Source of the DNA: Gammaproteobacteria bacterium | GTDB lineage: Bacteria; Pseudomonadota; Gammaproteobacteria; Arenicellales; Arenicellaceae | Reading direction: 5' to 3' | DNA: 9,673 nt | NCBI GenBank assembly: GCA_030426005.1 | Contig: JAUHZM010000099.1 | Coordinates: 1 to 9,673, forward strand | Made by a program: the position numbers and the translations under genes | Notes under the pieces: model-generated | What the model was told of the DNA's origin: nothing | What the model saw: only the letters and a program-made list of their open reading frames with translations | The model's database searches: none | Shown here: positions 1 through 6,940 of the stretch, piece by piece | Layout of the letters: every line of letters begins with the position of its first letter | Position numbering within the stretch: the stretch's first letter is position 1

Positions 1-441
1 GATGCGTGAGACTGCATCGGCGTCTGTGTCTTGCGCTTCGACTTGCAAATCAATGTTCGCGGGTAGGTAGGTCTCACCATTCAGAATAGCCTGGATGGCA
101 TTCTTAATTTCATTCGGGCCTGAAGACTTAATAATGTAACCGGCTGCGCCATGGCCAATACAGGTTCTGATAACCTCGGCTTCTTCATGCGCAGAAACCA
201 CCACAATCGGCAACTCCGGATGCATCTTTTTAAGGAGTGCAAGATCCGTTAAACCATTGGAATCTGGCATATTGAGGTCAACAAATGCCAGATCAAAGGT
301 CGACTCTGACAGGGCTTGTTGCGCTTCTGAATAATCGGTGGCTTGTTGGAGGGAACACTCGGGAAGTGTCATCGAGATGATACTAGCCAGCGCTTCACGA
401 AAAAGCGGATGGTCGTCGGCTATTAAAACATGGTACGGCAT
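1..441 (-). CDS. LuxR/NarL-type response regulator, receiver domain (partial, ErdR/CrbR-like)
   Basis: The reverse strand reads open from an ATG at 441 to the window edge (147 codons), so only the N-terminal receiver domain is seen. The protein begins MPYHVLIADDHPLFREAL. Acidic pocket residues are D9 and D10, the phosphoacceptor is D55 in FVDLNMPD, the switch Ser is S83, and the conserved Lys is K105 in GYIIKSS. A linker starts near residue 130. The DNA-binding HTH expected of NarL/FixJ regulators would lie beyond position 1. The receiver resembles, from memory, Pseudomonas ErdR and Vibrio CrbR, response regulators that control acs and acetate or ethanol metabolism. The divergent acetate-type symporter and nearby acs fit that role by inference. 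No clear Shine-Dalgarno precedes the ATG; a TATAGT hexamer lies only 6 bp upstream, so a leaderless or weakly translated start is possible. The family assignment as a response regulator is secure, the ErdR/CrbR identity likely. Confidence 0.88.
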   Translation of the reverse strand, partial: MPYHVLIADDHPLFREALASIISMTLPECSLQQATDYSEAQQALSESTFDLAFVDLNMPDSNGLTDLALLKKMHPELPIVVVSAHEEAEVIRTCIGHGAAGYIIKSSGPNEIKNAIQAILNGETYLPANIDLQVEAQDTDADAVSRI

Positions 442-567
442 AACGCTACTATAGCGAGGCGCATAAGCTTCTGGCAAGTGGCCTACTACTATTGTCGAAT
501 ACTCGCTGCCCAGCAGGGGGCGTACACTCGTAAGTCCTACAATAATATAGTGATGGAGAAAATAGCC
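442..567. promoter_or_regulatory. Divergent intergenic region between regulator and symporter operon
   Basis: This 126-bp gap must carry the promoters of both the leftward regulator and the rightward symporter genes. A TACAAT at 538-543 is a fair -10 element for the rightward operon, but no good -35 hexamer stands 16-18 bp upstream, as is common for activator-dependent promoters. On the reverse strand TATAGT (complement of 448-453) sits inside a short palindrome, GCTACTATAGC at 445-455. No sigma-54 site or CRP-like palindrome was recognised. Promoter positions are inference only. Confidence 0.35.
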
Positions 568-822
568 ATGAAAGACAAAGCTGAGGCTTATTGGAAAGCC
601 AATGTGAGTTTGATCTTGAAGCTGCTAGCAATCTGGTTCGTGGTGCCGTTCTTGGGTGGTATCGTGTTCGTAGACGCACTCAATCAGATCAGTCTCGGCG
701 GCTATCCGCTTGGGTTCTGGATCGCTCAGCAGGGCTCAATTTATATGTTCGTTGTACTCATTTTCTACTACGCGAAGAAGATGAGTGATCTTGATGACGA
801 ATTCGCGGTCGGAGGTGAGTAG
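568..822 (+). CDS. DUF4212 small subunit of sodium/solute symporter
   Basis: This is an 84-residue membrane protein with two hydrophobic helices at about residues 14-35 and 49-67, and charged ends (MKDKAEAYWK at the N-terminus, an acidic KKMSDLDDEF segment near the C-terminus). Such proteins are the DUF4212 / TIGR03647 family, annotated as small subunits encoded just before VC2705-type sodium:solute symporters, exactly as here. The ATG at 568 is preferred because GGAG at 555-558 lies about 9 bp upstream and the AYWKAN start matches the family. The longer in-frame reading from 430 would cross the regulator start and the promoter region, and an ATG at 553 lacks a ribosome site. The stop is 2 bp from the next ATG, so the two subunits are probably translated together. 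The exact job of the small subunit is not established. Confidence 0.9.
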   Translation: MKDKAEAYWKANVSLILKLLAIWFVVPFLGGIVFVDALNQISLGGYPLGFWIAQQGSIYMFVVLIFYYAKKMSDLDDEFAVGGE

Positions 823-824
823 TC

Positions 825-2561
825 ATGGCATTACAAACCTTAACCTACATCGTCGTTGGATTAACCTTTGCCTTGTACATTGGTATCGCCATTTGGGCTA
901 GAGCAGGTTCAACTAAAGAGTTTTACGTAGCCGGCGGTGGTGTACATCCAGTTTCAAATGGTATGGCCACAGCGGCCGACTGGATGTCTGCGGCGTCGTT
1001 TATTTCGATGGCCGGACTGATTGGTTTTTCTTATCAGGGTTACGGCGGTTCTGTATTCCTGTTGGGTTGGACAGGTGGTTACGTGTTGCTGGCAATGTGT
1101 TTAGCACCGTACTTGCGTAAATTTGGCAAGTTTACCGTGCCAGAGTTTATCGGCGATCGTTACTATTCAAAAGCAGCACGCATCGTGGCTGTTATTTGTT
1201 TGATTATCGCATCGGTAACTTACGTAATCGGTCAGATGAAAGGCATCGGCGTGGCATTTAGCCGTTTCCTCGAGACTACTTATGAGACAGGTTTAACAGC
1301 CGGTATGGTAATTGTATTCATCTACGCCGTATTGGGTGGTATGAAAGGGATTACCTATACGCAAATCGCACAATATGTGGTACTGATTTTTGCGTACACA
1401 ATTCCAGCAATCTTTATTTCTCTGTCATTGACGGGCAACCCAATCCCTCAACTGGGTCTGGGTAGTACGTTGTTGTCTGATGGTACCTATGTACTGGATA
1501 AGCTGAATCAGGTGGTGACCGAACTCGGATTTGCGGAATATACGACCTCGACCAGGGGAAGTACGCTGAACATGTTTGTTTACACGATGTCGCTAATGAT
1601 CGGTACCGCCGGTCTGCCGCACGTGATCATTCGCTTCTTCACTGTGCCAAGTGTGAAAGACGCACGTAAATCGGCCGGTTGGGCATTGGTATTCATCGCG
1701 ATTCTGTACACCACGGCACCAGCGGTTGCGGGTATGGCGCGTTTGAATCTGATGAATACTATCGAACCAACACCAGGTAACTATCTGGCATATGACGAGC
1801 GTCCGCAATGGTTCAAGAACTGGGAAAAAACTGGTCTGCTTGAGTATCAAGACAAAAACGGCGACGGCCTGATTCAATACAGTGCTGATAAGACAACCAA
1901 TGAGATGGTCAAAGTCGACAACGACATCCTGGTATTAGCGAATCCTGAGATTGCGGGGTTACCAAACTGGGTGATCGCGTTGGTGGCTGCCGGTGGTCTG
2001 GCGGCTGCATTGTCTACCGCAGCAGGCTTGCTGTTAGCGATTTCGTCTGCGATTTCACATGACTTGCTGAAAGGCGTGTTCATGCCGGATATCTCAGAGA
2101 AGGGCGAACTGAACGCATCTCGGGTGGCAATGGCCTTTACGGTTCTGCTGGCTGGATACCTTGGGTTCAACCCTCCAGACTTCGCAGCCGGGACCGTGGC
2201 ACTGGCATTTGGTCTAGCCGCATCGTCCATCTTCCCGGCGTTAATGCTTGGTATTTTCTACAAGCGCATGAATACCGCAGGCGCAATTGCAGGTATGTTG
2301 TCCGGTATTGGGGTCACGTTGTTCTACGTATTCCAACACAAAGGCATCATGTTTGTTCAAAGCACTGCGTTCTTGGGTGATATGAGCCCGAACTGGTTCC
2401 TCGGCATCGAGCCAAATGCATTTGGTGCAGTTGGCGCACTGGTGAACCTGATCGTGGCGGTTATTGTCTGCAAGCTAACTGCAGAACCACCACAAGAAAT
2501 CCAAGAGTTGGTCGACTATGTACGGTCGCCACACGGTGAAGGCACAGCAGTGTCACACTAG
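825..2561 (+). CDS. Sodium:solute symporter, VC2705 subfamily, probable acetate permease
   Basis: This 578-residue polytopic inner-membrane protein has about 13 hydrophobic segments and belongs to the SSS (SLC5) family, probably the VC2705 / TIGR03648 subfamily related to ActP. It should couple Na+ entry to uptake of a small carboxylate. Acetate is inferred from the neighbouring acs. N-terminal family motifs include the FYVAGGGVHPVSNGMA segment and AADWMSAASF. The segment ALSTAAGLLLAISSAISHDL matches the SSS helix whose Ser-Thr pair (here S397, T398) corresponds to the Na+-site S340/T341 of PutP. A long hydrophilic insertion at about residues 308-378 explains the extra length over E. coli ActP (549 aa) and holds an EF-hand-like DKNGDGLIQ at 343-351. 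The start is fixed by a strong GGAGGTGAG at 811-819. The gene ends just before two consecutive hairpins, so the operon appears to stop here. Confidence 0.9.
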   Translation: MALQTLTYIVVGLTFALYIGIAIWARAGSTKEFYVAGGGVHPVSNGMATAADWMSAASFISMAGLIGFSYQGYGGSVFLLGWTGGYVLLAMCLAPYLRKFGKFTVPEFIGDRYYSKAARIVAVICLIIASVTYVIGQMKGIGVAFSRFLETTYETGLTAGMVIVFIYAVLGGMKGITYTQIAQYVVLIFAYTIPAIFISLSLTGNPIPQLGLGSTLLSDGTYVLDKLNQVVTELGFAEYTTSTRGSTLNMFVYTMSLMIGTAGLPHVIIRFFTVPSVKDARKSAGWALVFIAILYTTAPAVAGMARLNLMNTIEPTPGNYLAYDERPQWFKNWEKTGLLEYQDKNGDGLIQYSADKTTNEMVKVDNDILVLANPEIAGLPNWVIALVAAGGLAAALSTAAGLLLAISSAISHDLLKGVFMPDISEKGELNASRVAMAFTVLLAGYLGFNPPDFAAGTVALAFGLAASSIFPALMLGIFYKRMNTAGAIAGMLSGIGVTLFYVFQHKGIMFVQSTAFLGDMSPNWFLGIEPNAFGAVGALVNLIVAVIVCKLTAEPPQEIQELVDYVRSPHGEGTAVSH

Positions 2562-2564
2562 GCT

Positions 2565-2604
2565 AGTATGGCTCGATGCAGGGGGCTGCACGTCGAGCCA
2601 TACT
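2565..2604 (+). repeat. Long perfect inverted repeat after the symporter gene
   Basis: AGTATGGCTCGA at 2565-2576 pairs without mismatch with TCGAGCCATACT at 2593-2604. Inside, TGCAG (2577-2581) pairs with CTGCA (2586-2590) around a GGGG loop, leaving a two-base bulge at 2591-2592. The result is a 17-bp hairpin that begins 3 bases after the symporter stop codon. Only a short TTTG follows it, so alone it is a poor terminator. It may protect the mRNA 3' end or back up the true terminator that follows. Confidence 0.7.
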
Positions 2605-2612
2605 TTGTTTGA

Positions 2613-2646
2613 CTTATCCTCCTTTACGAAGGAGGATAAGTTTTTT
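2613..2646 (+). terminator. Rho-independent terminator of the symporter operon
   Basis: CTTATCCTCCTT (2613-2624) and AAGGAGGATAAG (2629-2640) form a perfect 12-bp stem with a TACG loop and six T residues directly after it (2641-2646). This is a textbook intrinsic terminator on the + strand. It ends only 17 bases before the next start codon. Its 3' arm contains AAGGAGG, the strongest Shine-Dalgarno-like sequence in the region, about 28 bases from that ATG. Confidence 0.92.
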
Positions 2647-2663
2647 ACTTAGACCAACTATTT

Positions 2664-3161
2664 ATGAGTTTTTTCAAAAATAAACATGTGATTACAGCCA
2701 TGATCGTGGCGCCCATTTTGGCCATAGGCAGTTACTATATGGTCGATCTGCTGGTTCGCGAACAACCGCACGCGGCGGTCGAGGGTCAGGCTTACCCCTT
2801 AATAGCGAATTCAAACTGCCGGTACACCAGCGGTCGATGTGACTTGGTGAACTCGGATTTTAAATCCAGCCTCACGCTGGTCACTGCGGATTCTGGTCGG
2901 CAGTTGCAACTAACATCAAGTCATCCACTGCAACAGGCGCAAGCAGGCTTTGTGATGACCAGCGGCGAAGAAGTTACGCCGATCAAATTTACGCCACTCG
3001 ACGCAACATCTACCCTTTGGGGTATGCCACTCACCATTGATGTGGCCCCCGAAACTGTGGTTCGAGTCGCGCTGCGCGCGAATGATACGCATTATTTCGC
3101 CGAGACCAGCATGGGGTTCGGTGATTACCAGACCACCTTTAACAAAGATTTCAGAAAATAA
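2664..3161 (+). CDS. Uncharacterised membrane-anchored protein in the acetate locus
   Basis: I do not recognise a characterised family. The 165-residue product has a short basic start (MSFFKNKH), one hydrophobic helix at about residues 9-30, and a hydrophilic remainder of about 135 residues, which suggests an inner-membrane anchor with a periplasmic domain. Two cysteines, C52 and C59, in NCRYTSGRCDL could form a disulfide. The remainder has alternating polar and hydrophobic stretches consistent with a beta-rich fold (SLTLVTADSGRQLQLTSS). From memory, similar short proteins accompany acs or actP-type genes in marine gammaproteobacteria, so a role tied to acetate transport or sensing is possible but unproven. 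It lies 102 bp after the symporter and 15 bp before acs, and is probably co-transcribed with acs. No normal ribosome site precedes the ATG at 2664. A later start at the ATG encoding M13 would cut into the helix, so 2664 is preferred. Confidence 0.75.
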   Translation: MSFFKNKHVITAMIVAPILAIGSYYMVDLLVREQPHAAVEGQAYPLIANSNCRYTSGRCDLVNSDFKSSLTLVTADSGRQLQLTSSHPLQQAQAGFVMTSGEEVTPIKFTPLDATSTLWGMPLTIDVAPETVVRVALRANDTHYFAETSMGFGDYQTTFNKDFRK

Positions 3162-3176
3162 CGAGTACAAGAAATT

Positions 3177-5105
3177 ATGAGCGAAGCTAAGATTTACCCA
3201 GTTTTCGACGCCATAAAAGCGACTACGCACATCACCAAGGAGAAGTACCAGGAGATGTATGACCGCTCTCTCAATGATGCAGATGCATTTTGGGCGGAGC
3301 AGGCTGAAGAGCATTTAGACTGGTATCAGAAATGGGATACCGTCAGTGAGTATGATTTTCACACGGCAGATATCAAGTGGTTTGCTGGTGGCAAATTGAA
3401 TGTCGCCTACAATTGTATCGACCGTCATCTACCAGCCCGCGCTGAACAGACAGCCATCATTTGGGAAGGTGACGATCCAAACGCCAGCCAACACATCACG
3501 TATCAGACATTGCACGACAAAGTCTGTCAGCTGTCCAATGCCATGCGTGAGCTTGGTGTGGTGAAGGGCGATCGCGTGTGTCTCTACATGCCAATGATTC
3601 CAGAAGCAGTGTACGCCATGTTAGCGTGTGCACGAATTGGCGCAATTCATTCTGTGGTGTTCGGTGGCTTTTCACCAGATGCATTACGTGGACGCATCAA
3701 TGACTCTGAGTGCAAACTGGTAATTACCGCAGATGAAGGTCTGCGCGGAGCCAAGCCGATTCCGTTAAAGCAAAATGTGGATAAAGCCTGTGAAGGCACG
3801 CCTTCCGTCGAGAAAATTCTAGTTTGCAAAGTAACTGGCAACAAAGTCGGTTGGCAGGACGACCGCGATGTCTGGTATCACGATCTGGTTGACGCTCAGG
3901 CGACCACGTGTGAACCAGAGCAGATGGACGCCGAAGACCCGTTATTCATTCTTTACACGTCTGGTTCGACCGGTACGCCGAAGGGTGTGATGCACACGAC
4001 TGGTGGCTATTTACTGACCGCTACTATGACGTTCAAGTACATCTTTGATTACCAAGAAGGCGAAGTTTACTGGTGTACGGCCGATGTTGGCTGGATTACC
4101 GGTCATACCTATCTCACCTATGGTCCGCTGAGCAATGGTGCCACCACGGTGGTTTTTGAAGGTGTGCCGACTTATCCCGATGCAAGCCGTTTCTGGCAAG
4201 TCGTCGACAAGCATAAGGTCAATATTTTCTATACTGCGCCGACCGCGTTACGTGCCTTAATGGGTGCCGGTGATGAATATCTGGAAACCACGTCTCGCTC
4301 CAGCCTGCGAATACTGGGCACAGTTGGGGAACCGATCAATCCGGAGGCATGGGAATGGTATTTCCATAAGGTCGGCAATGAGCAGTGTCCAATCGTGGAT
4401 ACTTGGTGGCAGACTGAAACAGGCGGTGCCATGATCGTGCCGCTTCCCGGCGCCACACCTGCGAAACCCGGCTCGGCCTCGCTGCCATTCTTTGGTGTTG
4501 AACTCGTGCTGTTGGACGATGAAGGCAAGGTGCTTGAGGGTGAAGCAGCAGGTAACCTGGCTATCCCTCGCTCATGGCCTGGCCAGATGCGCGGTGTCTA
4601 CAACAATCCAAAACGGTTTCATGAAGCCTACTTCTCAATGTATCCGGGCTATTACTTCACCGGTGACGGCTGTCGACGCGACGCCGATGGTTACTATTGG
4701 ATCACTGGGCGTGTGGATGACGTGATCAATGTGTCTGGCCATCGTATGGGCACGGCCGAAGTGGAAAGTGCGCTGGTACTGCACGAAGCGGTTGCTGAAG
4801 CAGCGGTGGTCGGCTATCCGCATGACATCAAAGGGCAGGGCATTTACGCTTATGTCACGCTGATGGCGGGCGAAGAGTACACCGATGAGCTTAAAGCGGA
4901 GTTGATCAAGCACGTCCGCAAAGAAATTGGCCCAGTTGCAACGCCGGATGTGATTCATTGGGCACCAGGTTTGCCGAAGACACGTTCTGGCAAAATTATG
5001 CGACGGATTTTACGCAAAATAGCCGAGGATGATTACGGCTCGCTTGGTGATACTAGCACCTTGGCTGACCCAAGTGTGGTTGACGATTTGATCAGCCGTC
5101 GATAA
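3177..5105 (+). CDS. acs: Acetyl-CoA synthetase (AMP-forming)
   Basis: The enzyme converts acetate, ATP and CoA into acetyl-CoA, AMP and pyrophosphate in the cytoplasm through an acetyl-adenylate. At 642 residues it has the usual length of bacterial Acs. Motifs appear in the expected order: the phosphate-binding YTSGSTGTPKG at 260-270, DVGWITGHTY near 303-312, VGEPINPEAWEWY at 383-395, WWQTETGG at 410-417, YYFTGDG and GRVDDVINVSGHR in the hinge and C-terminal domain, and PKTRSGKIMRR at 600-610. K606 corresponds to K609 of Salmonella Acs, the adenylation Lys silenced by reversible acetylation. W411 corresponds to W414, which restricts the pocket to acetate, and V383 to V386. I307 replaces the usual V310, a mild change. 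The ribosome site is weak. The preceding unknown gene ends 15 bp upstream, and the upstream symporter should supply the substrate. Confidence 0.97.
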   Translation: MSEAKIYPVFDAIKATTHITKEKYQEMYDRSLNDADAFWAEQAEEHLDWYQKWDTVSEYDFHTADIKWFAGGKLNVAYNCIDRHLPARAEQTAIIWEGDDPNASQHITYQTLHDKVCQLSNAMRELGVVKGDRVCLYMPMIPEAVYAMLACARIGAIHSVVFGGFSPDALRGRINDSECKLVITADEGLRGAKPIPLKQNVDKACEGTPSVEKILVCKVTGNKVGWQDDRDVWYHDLVDAQATTCEPEQMDAEDPLFILYTSGSTGTPKGVMHTTGGYLLTATMTFKYIFDYQEGEVYWCTADVGWITGHTYLTYGPLSNGATTVVFEGVPTYPDASRFWQVVDKHKVNIFYTAPTALRALMGAGDEYLETTSRSSLRILGTVGEPINPEAWEWYFHKVGNEQCPIVDTWWQTETGGAMIVPLPGATPAKPGSASLPFFGVELVLLDDEGKVLEGEAAGNLAIPRSWPGQMRGVYNNPKRFHEAYFSMYPGYYFTGDGCRRDADGYYWITGRVDDVINVSGHRMGTAEVESALVLHEAVAEAAVVGYPHDIKGQGIYAYVTLMAGEEYTDELKAELIKHVRKEIGPVATPDVIHWAPGLPKTRSGKIMRRILRKIAEDDYGSLGDTSTLADPSVVDDLISRR

Positions 5106-5145
5106 GCGCGCTTAGAGCGTTCTGCTCAGTTAGACAATCTGTTTT

Positions 5146-5171
5146 GTATCGCAGCAGGATTGCTGCGATAC
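5146..5171 (+). terminator. Hairpin after acs, possible weak terminator
   Basis: GTATCGCAGCA (5146-5156) and TGCTGCGATAC (5161-5171) form a perfect 11-bp stem with a GGAT loop, 40 bp after the acs stop. No T tract follows directly; the nearest is ATTTTG, nine bases later. It may be a weak or factor-assisted terminator or an mRNA 3'-end stabiliser. The inverted repeat is certain, its function is not. Confidence 0.5.
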
Positions 5172-5208
5172 TACAGGCTGATTTTGTTCATCGGTCTGAG
5201 TCCGCAGT

Positions 5209-5550
5209 ATGTCACTTCCCCCCTGCCCGAAATGCCAATCCACTTACGTTTATGAAGATCGATCCTTATTGATCTGCCCTGAGTGTGCCCACGAATGGGC
5301 TGCCAACGCTGAGATTGTTGAGCCGGAGGTTCGATGCGCCAATGGTAACCTGTTAAAGGATGGCGACAGCGTTGCAGTCATCAAAGACCTTAAAATAAAA
5401 GGCAGCTCCGGCGTCATTAAAATGGGTACGAAAGCCAAGAATATTCGGTTGCTGAATCCCGAGTATGTCGTTGACGGTCATGATATTGACTGTAAACTCG
5501 ATGGTTTCGGGGCGATGAAACTGAAATCCTCCGTGGTAAAAAAACTATAA
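5209..5550 (+). CDS. yjdM: YjdM/PhnA-family zinc-ribbon protein
   Basis: This small 113-residue cytoplasmic protein matches the YjdM family, formerly called PhnA. It has an N-terminal zinc ribbon with C6-P-K-C9 and C23-P-E-C26, then the EWA segment, and a C-terminal SH3-like domain from about residue 38 (typical motifs DGDSVAVIKDLKIKGSS and GTKAKNIRL). The length is normal for the family. Despite the old name, YjdM is not the phosphonoacetate hydrolase PhnA, and its biological role remains unclear. No phosphonate genes are nearby, so the context adds no function. The ribosome site is weak (CTGAG about 10 bp upstream), yet the start fits the family, which begins a few residues before the first CxxC. 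It stands alone downstream of the acs hairpin and 44 bp before the DUF1993 gene. Confidence 0.92.
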   Translation: MSLPPCPKCQSTYVYEDRSLLICPECAHEWAANAEIVEPEVRCANGNLLKDGDSVAVIKDLKIKGSSGVIKMGTKAKNIRLLNPEYVVDGHDIDCKLDGFGAMKLKSSVVKKL

Positions 5551-5594
5551 AAACGACCAACTAATTGAGCTTCGAGGCAGGAGAGAGTAATTCC

Positions 5595-6113
5595 ATGACA
5601 ACGTTTTATGATTTGAGTGTTGGGTCCTACAAACAAGCCGTTGACGGCATGATCACCGTCATGAACAAGGGCGCCGAATTTGCTGCTAAAAACAACCTGG
5701 ACCCCGACAGTTTTGTGAAAGCCAGACTGCATGAAGATATGTTGCCACTCTTATTTCAGGTGAATTGCGTCGAGTTGCATACCTTGGGCGCACTGAGTGG
5801 GATTGAGAGTGGTGTGTTTACACCGCCAAGTACCACGGAGCAGTTAGATTACAGTGGCTTGCAAGCCATGTTGATTAAAACCAAGTCTGAACTGGAGACG
5901 CTCAATCCAGAACATGTGGAAGGTTTGGCAGGTAAGTCTATGATTTTTAAATTTAAAGACTATGAATTGCCGTTTACCGCTGAAAACTTTGTGATGTCAT
6001 TTTCATTGCCGAACTTGTATTTCCACACCACAACTGCGTACGATATTCTGCGTCACAACGGCGTGCCACTCGGTAAGGCCGACTTCCTTGGGCGCATGAG
6101 AATTGGTGTTTAA
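5595..6113 (+). CDS. DUF1993 family protein
   Basis: The 172-residue product matches DUF1993, a family of soluble, mostly helical proteins thought to adopt a DinB/YfiT-like four-helix bundle; no activity is established. The most telling part is the C-terminal block at 141-172, LYFHTTTAYDILRHNGVPLG followed by KADFLG, which is highly conserved in the family. H144 and H154 might bind metal if the DinB analogy holds. The N-terminal MTTFYDLSVGSYKQ is also typical. The ATG at 5595 is chosen because AGGAGAGAG at 5578-5586 is well spaced upstream; an in-frame TTG at 5565 would add ten residues lacking family similarity. The gene is 44 bp after yjdM and 62 bp before the SDR gene. Co-transcription is possible, with no shared pathway evident. 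Confidence 0.9.
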   Translation: MTTFYDLSVGSYKQAVDGMITVMNKGAEFAAKNNLDPDSFVKARLHEDMLPLLFQVNCVELHTLGALSGIESGVFTPPSTTEQLDYSGLQAMLIKTKSELETLNPEHVEGLAGKSMIFKFKDYELPFTAENFVMSFSLPNLYFHTTTAYDILRHNGVPLGKADFLGRMRIGV

Positions 6114-6175
6114 GTAAGATTCATAGCAACAGAATTAACAAAATTACATTAACAAGAAAAGCACGAGGAGTTTTG

Positions 6176-6940
6176 ATGTCCACTAATTTATTTGATCTGA
6201 GCGGGAAGGTTGCCCTAGTTACCGGGGCTAGTCGAGGTATTGGCGAGGCCATCGCTGAGCTATTTGCCGAGCAAGGTGCCCATGTGATTGTGTCGAGCCG
6301 TCGCGCCGAATCCTGTGAAGAAGTCGTGGCTAAAATTAAGGCTGCTGGTGGTTCGGCGGAAGCCATCGCGTGTCACGTCGGTGATATGGACGACATCAAA
6401 GCCACCTTTGAAACGATTAAGTCAACGCATGGCAAGTTGGATATTCTAGTCAATAATGCCGCTGCGAATCCGTTCTTCGGTCATATCCTGGATACTGATT
6501 TGGGTGCGTTCAATAAAACCATTGAAGTCAATATTCGTGGTTATTTCTTTATGTCGATTGAGGCAGGTAAAATGATGCGAGATGCCGGTAGTGGCTGCAT
6601 CATCAACACCGCGTCAATTAACGGTTTACAGCCCGGACCACAGCAAGGTATTTACTCTATTTCCAAAGCTGCCGTGATTAATATGACGAAAGCGTTTGCC
6701 AAAGAATGTGCGCCGCACAACATTCGAGTCAACGCGTTACTGCCAGGTTTAACTAAGACTAAGTTTGCTGGTGCACTGTTCGAAAATGAAAAGATCCACA
6801 AGATGGCGCTCGCCACGATTCCGATGGGGCGCCATGCTGAGCCCAGCGAAATGGCGGGTACTGTGTTGTATCTAGCCTCGGATGCCAGCAGCTACACGAC
6901 CGGTGAGTGCATCGTGGTGGATGGCGGGTTTACAATCTGA
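6176..6940 (+). CDS. SDR-family NAD(P)-dependent oxidoreductase
   Basis: This is a classical short-chain dehydrogenase/reductase of 254 residues with a Rossmann fold. The cofactor-binding TGASRGIG is at 16-23. SSRR at 40-43 follows the second strand, and its arginines suggest NADP(H) preference (inference). NNAA is at 93-96, and the catalytic tetrad is complete: N119, S147, Y160 and K164. The tail GECIVVDGGFTI is typical. The substrate cannot be told from sequence; such proteins are often labelled 3-oxoacyl-ACP reductase-like or glucose 1-dehydrogenase-like without evidence. The ATG at 6176 is well placed after GAGGAG at 6165-6170, better than the TTG at 6173. Its stop codon overlaps the next start by one base, suggesting coupled expression with the beta-propeller protein. 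Confidence 0.93.
   Translation: MSTNLFDLSGKVALVTGASRGIGEAIAELFAEQGAHVIVSSRRAESCEEVVAKIKAAGGSAEAIACHVGDMDDIKATFETIKSTHGKLDILVNNAAANPFFGHILDTDLGAFNKTIEVNIRGYFFMSIEAGKMMRDAGSGCIINTASINGLQPGPQQGIYSISKAAVINMTKAFAKECAPHNIRVNALLPGLTKTKFAGALFENEKIHKMALATIPMGRHAEPSEMAGTVLYLASDASSYTTGECIVVDGGFTI

Noticed and set aside
466..485. Sigma-54-like CTGGCAAGTGGCC before the symporter operon
   Set aside because: The GG/GC spacing and the -12 element do not match the TGGCAC-N5-TTGC pattern.
430..567. N-terminal extension of the DUF4212 frame (46 extra residues)
   Set aside because: It would start inside the divergent regulator gene and cross the promoter region; the extra residues do not look like the family, and a good ribosome site fits the ATG at 568.
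1593..2230. Reverse-strand frames inside the symporter gene
   Set aside because: They mirror a strongly conserved coding gene on the other strand and show no protein family features of their own.
4229..4958. Reverse-strand and alternative forward frames inside acs
   Set aside because: acs is unmistakable over its full length; the other frames have no motifs or ribosome sites.
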